Below, piece by piece: positions 1 through 7,203 of a DNA stretch of 16,656 bases. Source of the stretch: Clostridia bacterium (GTDB lineage Bacteria; Bacillota; Clostridia; TANB77; CAG-508); assembly GCA_900753165.1 (NCBI GenBank), contig CAADYC010000098.1, positions 1 to 16,656 of the forward strand. Direction: 5' to 3'. The notes under the pieces were generated by a model. The model was not told the origin of the DNA, searched no databases, and saw only the letters and a list, made by a program, of their open reading frames with translations. The position numbers and the translations under genes were made by a program. Within the stretch, counting starts at the first letter, position 1. Each line of letters begins with the position of its first letter.

Positions 1-206
1 AATAATTAAAATTGTATATATATACTTTTAAATTTGATAATATATTGTTTTTGAAATACCTTTGTGTCGCAATCTCCATATTAAAAAATGCTAGTATGTC
101 GATTGCTCCAATTCGCACCCACATTCGTTCGTTTGGTCGCTTACGCAGTATTTCAAAAACAATATATTATCAAATTTAAAAGTATATATATACAATTTTA
201 ATTATT
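1..206. repeat. Perfect 59-bp inverted repeat with 88-bp loop
   Basis: Bases 1-59 are an exact reverse complement of bases 148-206. The arms are extremely A+T-rich. The 88-base loop (60-147) is about 43% G+C by my count, clearly richer than its surroundings. The right arm begins inside the last two sense codons of spoIVB and includes its stop codon. The left arm touches the window edge, so the repeat may be longer. As RNA it would form a very long hairpin just after spoIVB and could act as a terminator. It could equally be a dispersed mobile palindrome, an invertible segment or a fold-back assembly artefact. No gene is assignable in 1-197, although the minus strand of the loop has an open frame containing an ATG near base 104. 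Confidence 0.9.
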
Positions 207-1446
207 ATCTACAACTTTCATTTGTTTAAGCATAATATCCCCAAAAACAGCATATCCCTCTTCTGGATTATTAACAAGAACATGAGTTACAGCACCAACA
301 AACTTACCATTCTGAATAATTGGAGAGCCACTCATACCGTTGTATTATTCCACCTGTTTTTTCTAATAATCTATTATCAGTAACCTTTATCAACATACTC
401 TTGTTATCATAATTATTATCTTTAAAAACTTTTTCAATTTCAATTTCATATTCATTTATTTTTCCATTTTCCAAACTACACATAATAGTTGCTTTTCCTG
501 TTTTTATTTCATCTCTTAGCGCTAATTCCATTTCTTTTGAAGTATCAATATTTAAGCTCGAAATATTATCAACTTTTCCATATATCCCAAACTTAGTATT
601 TTTATAAATGACACCTATATTTTTCTGATTATCAACTGTACCTTGTATTCTTCCTGGTGTTCCACTCTCGCCTTTTATTACATTTAATATCTTTGTTGTA
701 ACAAATTTTCCTGATGCAATATCTATAAGTTTTTCTGTATCTATATCTGTTATTCCATGTCCTAATGCTCCAAAGCTTTTTGATGTTGGCTCATAAAATG
801 TAACTGTTCCAACTCCTGCCGCACTATCTCTTACCCATAATCCTAACTTATATTCTTTTTTTGCTGTTTCAACTGGTTTTATTGAACATTCTTGTGTTTT
901 TTGTTCATGAATATATTGAATTTGTATTTCGTTTCCATTTGATGAATTTACTGTGTTTACTAATTCTTCTGTATTTCCAATATCTTTATTATTTATAGAT
1001 ATAATTCTGTCTCCTTCTTGAATCCCACTATTTTCATATGGTTTGTACTTTTTATTATCTATTCCTTGAACTTCTGTCATTCCAACTACTAGAACTCCAC
1101 TTGTATATAATTTTATTCCTGCTATACTTCCTACTGGAATTACTTTTGTTCTTGGTAATACATCTACATCAACATTTTTTACAAATATGTTTTCAAAAAG
1201 GCTTAATTTTACTACTTTTTTCCCTGTAGTATTTATCGGTTTTATTTGATTTCTTGATATTGTTTCTATTTCTTTATTTTTTTCTGTTAAATCTGCTTTT
1301 ATTCCTAGTATTGTTTTTAAATTTATTGTTTCACCTTCAAATATTACTATATTGTCTGGTATTGATTGTATTGAAAGTGTGTATAAATAGGTTGTTAATA
1401 ATATAATTATTATTGGTATTAACCAGATTATTTTGTTTTTTTTCAA
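198..1446 (-). CDS. spoIVB: SpoIVB-type serine peptidase (PDZ + S55), needs +1 frameshift
   Basis: This is a sporulation signalling protease of family S55. In Bacillus the forespore-made enzyme cleaves SpoIVFA to start sigma-K activation. The reconstructed protein is 415 residues (B. subtilis SpoIVB is about 426). It has an N-terminal membrane anchor (about 5-25), a PDZ domain (about 105-195) and a peptidase domain with His230 in GALGHGI and Asp357 in VTDNRLL. The frame then meets CGG at 339-337 (residue 370). Read normally it stops at 304 after eleven unrelated residues. Skipping the C gives GMSGSPIIQNGKF and a normal C terminus ending at 198, so the catalytic serine exists only in the shifted product. 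The start is TTG at 1446, with AAGGAG eight bases upstream and no nearby ATG. It lies 79 bases after the Tad-like locus on the same strand. The family call is certain; the frameshift is inferred. Confidence 0.9.
336..339 (-). other. Putative +1 frameshift site, CAA CGG T, in spoIVB
   Basis: On the minus strand the zero frame reads ATA CAA CGG TAT GAG and stops at 304-306. Dropping the C at 339 gives CAA GGT ATG AGT GGC, that is Q-G-M-S-G, exactly the family's catalytic serine motif. The context is not a homopolymer. It is one of only three in-frame CGG codons in the window, and all three behave the same way. Confidence 0.8.
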
Positions 1447-1454
1447 TTGATTTT

Positions 1455-1460
1455 CTCCTT
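1455..1460 (-). promoter_or_regulatory. Ribosome binding site supporting the TTG start of spoIVB
   Basis: The minus strand reads AAGGAG, then eight bases, then TTG AAA AAA AAC. No in-frame ATG lies near this point, and the predicted anchor follows at once. The TTG at 1446 is therefore the likely start codon. Confidence 0.7.
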
Positions 1461-1475
1461 ATAATAATTTATTAT

Positions 1476-1504
1476 TATTATTATCTGTTTAAAACCTTTT
1501 ATAC
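1476..1504 (-). promoter_or_regulatory. Possible sigma-G/F-like promoter for spoIVB
   Basis: The minus strand carries GTATA (1504-1500), 17 bases, then AATAATA (1482-1476). This resembles the forespore consensus GHATR-N17/18-CATAMTA, except that the leading C of the -10 is an A. The region is very A+T-rich, so a chance match is likely. It is suggested mainly because spoIVB is forespore-expressed in Bacillus. Confidence 0.25.
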
Positions 1505-1525
1505 AACTTTCAATTAAGTAAATTA

Positions 1526-3151
1526 TTAAATTTCTAATTTAGGTCTATTTATTCCATATCTTTCTCTTCCTAATGCAGTATAATAAATTTTTCTTAAATT
1601 ATCATTTAAACTCATTATATATTCTTTCATTGTTATTTTTGAAGATTTTGCAATTTGATTTTGAGTAATTATTGAATCATATGATAATGTTGCATATATT
1701 GGAAAATAGTATGAAGCATTACTATTTGAATCATCTGCACTTCTTCTTTCTATATTTACATTATATACTCCAACTGCTGTTGATGTATCTACTTTTGTAG
1801 CAGAAAAATCTTCTGTAATTCTATGGCAGACATCATTGCTATCTTTTATATAAATAGATTCATATGTTACAACATCTTCGTTTTTTGTATTTGATACAAT
1901 TGAATATCCATTATAAATTTTTCCACCTATATTTACTCCTTGCAAGAAGCTTATTATTCCAATATTATCTGTAATTTTGTCCCAATCACTATCTTTTAAT
2001 TTTGGTAATCTAAATTCTGTGTCTGAAGTAGAATACTCATCAAAGTTTGCTATAACAATTGATAAGTTTCTTTCTATTGAATTTTTTATAACATCTATTC
2101 TATGTAAATTGAAATTTGATTTTTCTGATTCTATTCCACCTTTTTCTGTACAATCAAAATCAAATATTTTTCCTAATTTATTGTATGGACTTTCATCCCC
2201 ACTATATTTTTTTCCTGTATTTATATCTACTATATCATCTGTTGTTAAGTCACTTAATCCATTATCTATTATATATTGTTTTAGATTTTGTGCTTCTTTA
2301 TAATATTCTTTTGAATTATTGTTATTTATTACATCACTTACACTCATATTATCTTGATTTATAGATTTTCCGTTTGAAACATAAAATACATTTGTTCCAT
2401 CTGTATAATATTTTGTTCCATTTTTCTTTATACAATTTAAATCTTTATATTGATCATCAACATATATTGTTTCTTTTAACGATGTTTCTGTGTCTATTGT
2501 TATTCCATCATATTTTATAGTATCTCCATTTATTTGGATATCATTTAATAAATATCCATATTTACTAACTGTTTTTCCATTTATACTTCCTTGTATTTGA
2601 ATATAATTATCTAGTGAATATGTAATAACTACATCTATGTCACCTTTTTTGTATCTGCAACTATAATAAACATATGGTTTTAATCCATATAGTTTCTCAT
2701 TGTCACTATATTTTGATTGTTTTTCTGGATTAATTTGTTCTGTCATTTCTTCTTGAATATCTGTATTAGAAGATGTTGTTCCCCATGTATTAATATAAGG
2801 AGAATATATATAATATCCATCATACATTGTGTATACTATTGCTGGCACAAAATTTTGTATAGATGATTTTGTATATCCTAGTGATACAAAATTTGATGAT
2901 ATTGAGTTGAAAAATGTATTTACAGATGCATTTATATCTCTTATTTTTGAGTTTGTAAAACCTCCTGTTTTGTTTTCAAAACTATTAACTTGATATGCTT
3001 TTAATGCATCATATGTTGCACTATTTAGTTTTGAATCATAGTCTGCTTGTAGATTTAATGTTTCAACTCTTGTTTTTGTATATGATGATAATACCAATGA
3101 TATTGGCAAAATTATTATTATAAATATAATTGCTAAATTTTGTATCTTCAT
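1526..3151 (-). CDS. Large TadE/TadG-like pilus-associated protein
   Basis: The protein has 541 residues and a single N-terminal hydrophobic segment (about 7-24). It is followed by a polar stretch (TLNLQADYDSKLNSATYDAL) resembling the region after the membrane helix in TadE/TadG-type pseudopilins. The remaining 480 or so residues are a Tyr/Asn/Asp-rich domain, presumably extracellular, that I do not recognise. It is the last gene of the Tad-like locus and the largest anchored subunit candidate, so a tip or adhesin role is plausible but inferred. The ATG at 3151 has AAAGGA upstream. The frame is intact and contains no CGG codon. Confidence 0.55.
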   Translation of the reverse strand: MKIQNLAIIFIIIILPISLVLSSYTKTRVETLNLQADYDSKLNSATYDALKAYQVNSFENKTGGFTNSKIRDINASVNTFFNSISSNFVSLGYTKSSIQNFVPAIVYTMYDGYYIYSPYINTWGTTSSNTDIQEEMTEQINPEKQSKYSDNEKLYGLKPYVYYSCRYKKGDIDVVITYSLDNYIQIQGSINGKTVSKYGYLLNDIQINGDTIKYDGITIDTETSLKETIYVDDQYKDLNCIKKNGTKYYTDGTNVFYVSNGKSINQDNMSVSDVINNNNSKEYYKEAQNLKQYIIDNGLSDLTTDDIVDINTGKKYSGDESPYNKLGKIFDFDCTEKGGIESEKSNFNLHRIDVIKNSIERNLSIVIANFDEYSTSDTEFRLPKLKDSDWDKITDNIGIISFLQGVNIGGKIYNGYSIVSNTKNEDVVTYESIYIKDSNDVCHRITEDFSATKVDTSTAVGVYNVNIERRSADDSNSNASYYFPIYATLSYDSIITQNQIAKSSKITMKEYIMSLNDNLRKIYYTALGRERYGINRPKLEI

Positions 3152-3183
3152 AAATATTCTTTCCTTTGCTTTTATTCTAAAAT

Positions 3184-3207
3184 AGCTTGTAATTATTATT
3201 ACAAGCT
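3184..3207 (-). terminator. 10-bp stem-loop between pilin-like pair and TadG-like gene
   Basis: AGCTTGTAAT (3184-3193) pairs perfectly with ATTACAAGCT (3198-3207) around a 4-base loop. Downstream on the minus strand comes ATTTTAG, a poor U-run, so it is at best an attenuator or an RNA-processing stem that lowers expression of the last gene. Confidence 0.4.
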
Positions 3208-3222
3208 TTACATTTTATTAAT

Positions 3223-3744
3223 TTATTTTCCAGTTACGGTAACCAATCCACCGTGTGATGCTGCTATTATGTATGTATCTTTACCTATTACAGTATAAAA
3301 GAAGTTTTTTAATTGCTGTGCCATAGTTTGATTTTCATTTTTTACACTTACAGAAATTATATCTCCTTCTTTTAAATAAAACACTTCTTGTTTTTTTATT
3401 GTATCTAAAATTTGAGATGTGAAAATTGAATAATATACATTTTCACCTGCTGATGTATGGTCATTTTGCGTTATTTTTCTGCTGGAGTTTTCATCTAAAA
3501 TTTTAGCTTCTATTTCTATATTATATGTATTTCCTGTTGAACCTAGATTATTAATAAGTTGATCATATCTTTCAGATGTTATCTTCCCAGTTGCCATAAC
3601 ATCATTTGCAAATTCTGAAGTTGCTATTTTTACGGTTAATTGTGATACATCATCTGTTCTATCTGCCATTGTGATTAATGGAAATATAAACATCAAAATT
3701 GCTGCTAATGCTATTCCTATTATTGCTGAAAGTATATCATCCAT
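3223..3744 (-). CDS. Pilin-like anchored protein, copy B of a tandem pair
   Basis: The protein has 173 residues with a hydrophobic N terminus (about 5-25) ending in PLITMADRTDD. It is a clear paralogue of the next gene upstream. Both share the order helix, TMADR, a region with TGKIT-E-YD, LDEN, a YYS-T-QIL segment, a GD(I/M)I-V-V-(K/R)N segment and a Q(L/M)K-F-Y-VG segment near the C terminus. I do not recognise a named family. Its position among Tad-like genes and its architecture suggest a minor pilin or pseudopilin facing outward. The ATG at 3744 has AAGGAGG upstream, and 12 bases separate it from its paralogue. No canonical prepilin cleavage motif (G followed by E at +5) is evident. Confidence 0.6.
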   Translation of the reverse strand: MDDILSAIIGIALAAILMFIFPLITMADRTDDVSQLTVKIATSEFANDVMATGKITSERYDQLINNLGSTGNTYNIEIEAKILDENSSRKITQNDHTSAGENVYYSIFTSQILDTIKKQEVFYLKEGDIISVSVKNENQTMAQQLKNFFYTVIGKDTYIIAASHGGLVTVTGK

Positions 3745-3756
3745 TATTTATCCTCC

Positions 3757-4266
3757 TTATTGCACCATTCCTGCTTTTGATGCTACAACTGATGCATTAT
3801 CATTTCCAACTATTTTATACATAAATTGTTTCATTTGTTGTGAAAGTGTTGTATCTGTGTTTCTTACTTTTACTAAAATCATATCACCTGTTTTTAAGTT
3901 TTTATACCCGTTTTTTTCTAATTCTTCTAATATTTGAGTTGTATATTCAGAATAATATACATTTTCTCCTATTTTGTCTTTTGCTGTTTGTAAAGTTTTC
4001 TTTCCTGGATTTTCATCTAGTACTTTTACTTCCATATCAGTTCCAAATGTATAACCTGTTGCTGATAAGTTTTCTAAAAATTTATCGTATTTTTCTTGTG
4101 TAATTTTTCCTGTTGTTCTTATATCTTCTACAAAGTCTGTAAGTATTGCCTCTACTTCTGCTTTTGAAGTAGTGTCAAACCTATCTGCCATTGTCATTAA
4201 TGGAACAACAAATATTAATGTGGCTGCTAAAACAATTGCTACTACTGTTATTAGTGTATCGCTCAT
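3757..4266 (-). CDS. Pilin-like anchored protein, copy A of a tandem pair
   Basis: The protein has 169 residues with an N-terminal hydrophobic helix (about 4-25, TLITVVAIVLAATLIFVVPL) followed by MTMADRFD. It matches the adjacent downstream gene in segment order and many positions (TGKIT, LDENPGKK, NVYYSEYTTQILEEL, QQMKQFMYKIVGND), so the two arose by tandem duplication. The role is unknown; pilin-like subunit is inferred from architecture and neighbours. It has a strong ribosome binding site (AGGAGG) and its own good promoter (4302-4330), suggesting that this pair can be made at a different level from the genes before it. Confidence 0.6.
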   Translation of the reverse strand: MSDTLITVVAIVLAATLIFVVPLMTMADRFDTTSKAEVEAILTDFVEDIRTTGKITQEKYDKFLENLSATGYTFGTDMEVKVLDENPGKKTLQTAKDKIGENVYYSEYTTQILEELEKNGYKNLKTGDMILVKVRNTDTTLSQQMKQFMYKIVGNDNASVVASKAGMVQ

Positions 4267-4301
4267 TTCTTTTTCCTCCTAAAAATATCAATTTCTATTT
4301 T

Positions 4302-4330
4302 ATTATAACATTTTTTTTTTACTTATTCAA
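4302..4330 (-). promoter_or_regulatory. Sigma-A-like promoter for the duplicated pilin-like pair
   Basis: The minus strand reads TTGAAT (4330-4325), 17 bases, TATAAT (4307-4302). The -35 box lies in the final codons of the preceding gene, and the spacer contains an A-run. It sits 36 bases before the ATG at 4266. Confidence 0.6.
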
Positions 4331-4943
4331 CTTTATAGGTTATAATTCTTTTTTCATCCTTGTTTGTTTCTGGTTCATTTGGATTGTCGTCTTGATAATA
4401 AACTCCTATATATTCTTTTATTTTCTTTCCACTATTTACTGCTTTTGTTAATTGACCATATAATGATTCATCTGTCATTGTTACAAAATATTTATTTTGA
4501 AATGCATTTACATTATTATTGTAGTCATGATATAATATTCCTCTTAAAAATTCTGCTTTTTCTTCATTATTTGCTAGATTTGCATTAGGATATATTCTTT
4601 TTAGATTTCTTTCTAAATCTATTGTATATTTGTCAACTATTGTTCCTTCTCTGTTCTTTATTTTATATATAGGTGTACTTAATCCTTCAAATACAATTTT
4701 GTAGTTTTCTAAATATGCTCTAAATATTGTTGGTATAATTGTTTCCAAGTTTACTATTCTTTCTTTTCCATCTGATGTATAGTAGTAATCTGATTCTACA
4801 TACATAGTTTCTCTGTCTCTATAATTTAATATTGTATCAGATGTTTCCCTTGCTTGTGAAAAAGCAAAAATAATAATGGAAATTGCTAATACAAATATTA
4901 ATACGGCTCCCGCCATTTTTAGTGCATCTGCAGCATTTTCCAT
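4323..4943 (-). CDS. MENA-type pilin-like protein, long member
   Basis: The protein has 206 residues and begins MENAADALKMAGAVL, then a hydrophobic helix to about residue 27 and FSQARETSD. It belongs to the same N-terminal family as the genes at 4959, 5973 and 6449 (MENASKAL or MGNASKAL, then AG, then a hydrophobic stretch). The soluble domain is not recognised. An ATG two codons earlier at 4949 is only two bases from the GGAG, whereas the ATG at 4943 has proper spacing and matches the paralogues, so I chose it. It is likely a minor subunit of the Tad-like system (inference). Confidence 0.6.
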   Translation of the reverse strand: MENAADALKMAGAVLIFVLAISIIIFAFSQARETSDTILNYRDRETMYVESDYYYTSDGKERIVNLETIIPTIFRAYLENYKIVFEGLSTPIYKIKNREGTIVDKYTIDLERNLKRIYPNANLANNEEKAEFLRGILYHDYNNNVNAFQNKYFVTMTDESLYGQLTKAVNSGKKIKEYIGVYYQDDNPNEPETNKDEKRIITYKVE

Positions 4944-4958
4944 TATCATTCTCCTCTC

Positions 4959-5381
4959 TTATGTTTTATCAGCTATTGTTATAGTTTCAACACATCCACT
5001 ATTATCATATGTAAAGCTTACAGTATATGTTGATGTATTTTTTATACTTGAGAAGCTCTTAACTGTAGATGTTCCATCATCTTTTGTTTCTATTAGTTTA
5101 TTAGTACCATATGTAACTGATATAAGTCTTTTTGCATCTTTATTTTCTTGTGTTCCATTACTTGAAACAACTTCTTGTAATAATGATCTTACAACAGATC
5201 CTCTTCTGTCACCTTCATATTTTGTGAATTTTGAGTTGAAAGCTTGTACCTCTGCTTGAGTCATACCACTTCCATTTATTGTATCTTGAGCTTGATTTAA
5301 TATCATAATTCCTAATGATATGATTAATATTGCTAATAATATAGCACCTGCAATAATTAATGCTTTTGATGCATTCTCCAT
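4959..5381 (-). CDS. MENASKAL-type pilin-like protein
   Basis: The protein has 140 residues and begins MENASKALIIAGAILL, with a single helix to about residue 28. A segment AEVQAFNSKFTKYEG follows that is shared with the paralogues as (A/E)FN-(K/D)F--Y. The C terminus ends in alternating beta-like residues (TYTVSFTYDNSGCVETITI), as in small pilins. AAGGAGG precedes the ATG at 5381. This is the shortest and simplest member of the set and could be the major subunit, but expression data would be needed to decide that. Confidence 0.62.
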   Translation of the reverse strand: MENASKALIIAGAILLAILIISLGIMILNQAQDTINGSGMTQAEVQAFNSKFTKYEGDRRGSVVRSLLQEVVSSNGTQENKDAKRLISVTYGTNKLIETKDDGTSTVKSFSSIKNTSTYTVSFTYDNSGCVETITIADKT

Positions 5382-5459
5382 CTTAATTTCCTCCTTTGTC
5401 TTTTATATTTTATATATATTATAATACTAATATTTACATTAGTAACATTAATAACTAAA

Positions 5460-5891
5460 TTAATCTGTTATTTGTTCAAATAACATATATTTTACTTTGT
5501 GGGTAGAATCATGATATTTAATTTCTACACATTTAAATTTTATTTTGTTATAGTAATTTATAAAATTTTGTATTCCTCCATTATATATTGTTTCCATTTG
5601 GTATATAGTGTCATTATCCTTCATTTTTATTTCTATACTTATTGAATTTGAATCATTATTTATATAAATACCTTTATTGTTTTTTTGAACTTTATTGTTT
5701 TCATTTTTGTCTACAGCTCTGTTTATTATTGTTGCTAAATCTGCTCCATAGACTTCTTCATTTAGGTATTTTTCAAATTCCATATTAGCTTTTATTGAAG
5801 AATTATATTCTGATTTATAGTTTAAATATATATATGAAATTCCTGAAATTATAATTATTACAATAACTAAAAATATAATCATTTTTTTCAT
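5460..5891 (-). CDS. Divergent pilin-like protein with own promoter
   Basis: The protein has 143 residues and an N-terminal helix (MKKMIIFLVIVIIIISGISY) instead of the MENASKAL start. Its downstream segment NMEFEKYLNEEVYGADLATI aligns in pattern with the frameshifted member at 6449-7190 (LAEFNRDFERY, then GVDLVSLIN), so it is still related. The C terminus has the same FKCVEIKYHD-type end as the 5973 gene. The frame extends upstream to a TTG at 5939, but the predicted promoter overlaps that stretch and AAAGGA precedes the ATG at 5891, so I start there. Function is unknown beyond membership of the cluster. Confidence 0.58.
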   Translation of the reverse strand: MKKMIIFLVIVIIIISGISYIYLNYKSEYNSSIKANMEFEKYLNEEVYGADLATIINRAVDKNENNKVQKNNKGIYINNDSNSISIEIKMKDNDTIYQMETIYNGGIQNFINYYNKIKFKCVEIKYHDSTHKVKYMLFEQITD

Positions 5892-5907
5892 TGTTTTTTC
5901 CTTTTTC

Positions 5908-5936
5908 ATTATAGCATTGCAAAATTTTTTTTTCAA
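5908..5936 (-). promoter_or_regulatory. Sigma-A-like promoter inside the pilin cluster
   Basis: The minus strand has TTGAAA (5936-5931), a 17-base spacer with an A-run, and TATAAT (5913-5908). The match to the consensus is near perfect. The start codon at 5891 is close, giving a very short leader of roughly ten bases. Confidence 0.65.
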
Positions 5937-5972
5937 CAATTTTATTTATTTTATGCTATATTTTTTATAAAT

Positions 5973-6416
5973 TTAAATTGCTTTAAAACTTATTGATTTT
6001 ATTTTTCCTCTATTGTTGTATTTTACATCTGTACATTCAAATTTTTGGATTTCTCCATTATTTCCTACATATTTTTGTATAAGTGTAGTATCTTCTACTC
6101 CTAAAGTTGAACTATTTCCAATTTTAACATCAATTTTTTCTTCTGTATCTTCATAATTATTATTGTTTTCTGTTGCATATCCTTTTAATGTAATTATATT
6201 GTATATTGTTATTTGCCAATTTCCATCTTTGTCTTTAAAGTCTTGATATGAAGTGAATTTTGAGTTAAATGCTGCTAATTGTTTTTCTGTATTCTGTGCA
6301 TTAATTGAAGCAGACTTAGAACCAAAATCGGCAAATAGGTATACTGCTAATGAAATTATTAATACTCCTATTAATACTCCTCCTGCCATCATTAATGCTT
6401 TTGATGCATTTTCCAT
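5973..6416 (-). CDS. MENASKAL-type pilin-like protein
   Basis: The protein has 147 residues and begins MENASKALMMAGGVLIGVLI, with the helix ending about residue 29. Then comes EKQLAAFNSKFTSYQ, shared with the 4959 and 6449 members. The C-terminal segment KFECTDVKYNNRGKIKSISF resembles the ends of the 6449 and 5460 proteins. GAGGTG precedes the ATG at 6416. It lies 32 bases after its frameshifted paralogue and presumably shares its transcript. The role is inferred as a pilin or pseudopilin; no named domain is recognised. Confidence 0.62.
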   Translation of the reverse strand: MENASKALMMAGGVLIGVLIISLAVYLFADFGSKSASINAQNTEKQLAAFNSKFTSYQDFKDKDGNWQITIYNIITLKGYATENNNNYEDTEEKIDVKIGNSSTLGVEDTTLIQKYVGNNGEIQKFECTDVKYNNRGKIKSISFKAI

Positions 6417-6448
6417 AATTCACCTCATTTCTTATATTTTAAATTGTT

Positions 6449-7190
6449 TTAATTTTTATATTTAAATGATAATTTATAAATTTGTCCGTTTTTGTATTCT
6501 GGTCCACTATCTACTACAAATTTATCACTTTTAAATTCTGAGTATTGTCTATATTTTTTTATTGATTCAAGTTTTGGATCTGAATTTCCATTCCAATCAC
6601 TATATGTACTACGGTCAATTTCACATAACTTTTCTTTTATGTTTGCTATATTTTCGCTTTTGTTTTTTGATGGGTCATATACTGAAGTTAATTTTTTTAA
6701 TGTTGATATATTTACTGCTCCTTCTGCTTTTGTGAAATCATCTAGTTGTTTTTTTATGCTATTTCCTTCTGTATTTGTACCATTATATGTAAAACTGTCG
6801 TTTTTAAATAATTGATTGTTACTACTATCACCTGAATACGCATATTTTGTATTAAATGTATTTAATCCTGATACTGTTAATTGTATTTTTATATTGTAAT
6901 CAACATATGTTGAATCTGTTGCAGCAGTTCCGGTCTGTAATAGATTGTTGTTTTGTATTATAATCATGTATTTTATTTATTAATGATACTAAATCAACAC
7001 CTCTTATTTCATCTTCTGTGTATCTTTCAAAGTCTCTATTGAATTCTGCTAATTGGCTTTCTTTTGAACCACTACTTTGTGATTTTTGATAATCACCAAT
7101 TTGAGTAAACATTACTACTAATAGTGATATGATTATTAATGCTATTAATATTCCACCTGCAATTAGTAATGCTTTTGATGCATTTCCCAT
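6449..7190 (-). CDS. MGNASKAL-type pilin-like protein, needs +1 frameshift
   Basis: Two overlapping frames form one gene. Residues 1-86 (MGNASKALLIAGGILIALII helix, then ESQLAEFNRDFERY and GVDLVSLINKIHDYN) are read from 7190. At 6932-6930 the frame meets CGG and would end at 6900 after ten unrelated codons. Skipping the C continues as GTAATDSTYVDYNIKIQL to a stop at 6449, giving 246 residues. The second part has no ribosome binding site of its own worth the name. It ends in the segment GQIYKLSFKYKN, matching the C-terminal style of the 5973 paralogue, which supports one polypeptide. It has a good GGGAG at the start and follows the TadB/C gene by 13 bases. Confidence 0.75.
6929..6932 (-). other. 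Putative +1 frameshift site, GAC CGG A, in pilin-like gene
   Basis: The zero frame reads ACA GAC CGG AAC TGC and reaches TGA at 6900. Dropping the C at 6932 gives GAC GGA ACT GCT GCA ACA and an open frame of 160 codons. It has the same C+GGN geometry as the sites in spoIVB and the HAD gene. Confidence 0.78.
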
Positions 7191-7203
7191 AGCTATCTCC
7201 CTT

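Noticed and set aside
5892..5939. TTG-initiated N-terminal extension of the 5460 gene
   Set aside because: The predicted promoter lies inside this stretch and the ATG at 5891 has the better site and directly precedes the membrane helix.
6449..6967. Separate gene starting at ATG 6967 (second half of the split pilin-like gene)
   Set aside because: It has no good ribosome binding site, no N-terminal anchor and overlaps the upstream frame; joining at CGG gives a protein like its paralogues.
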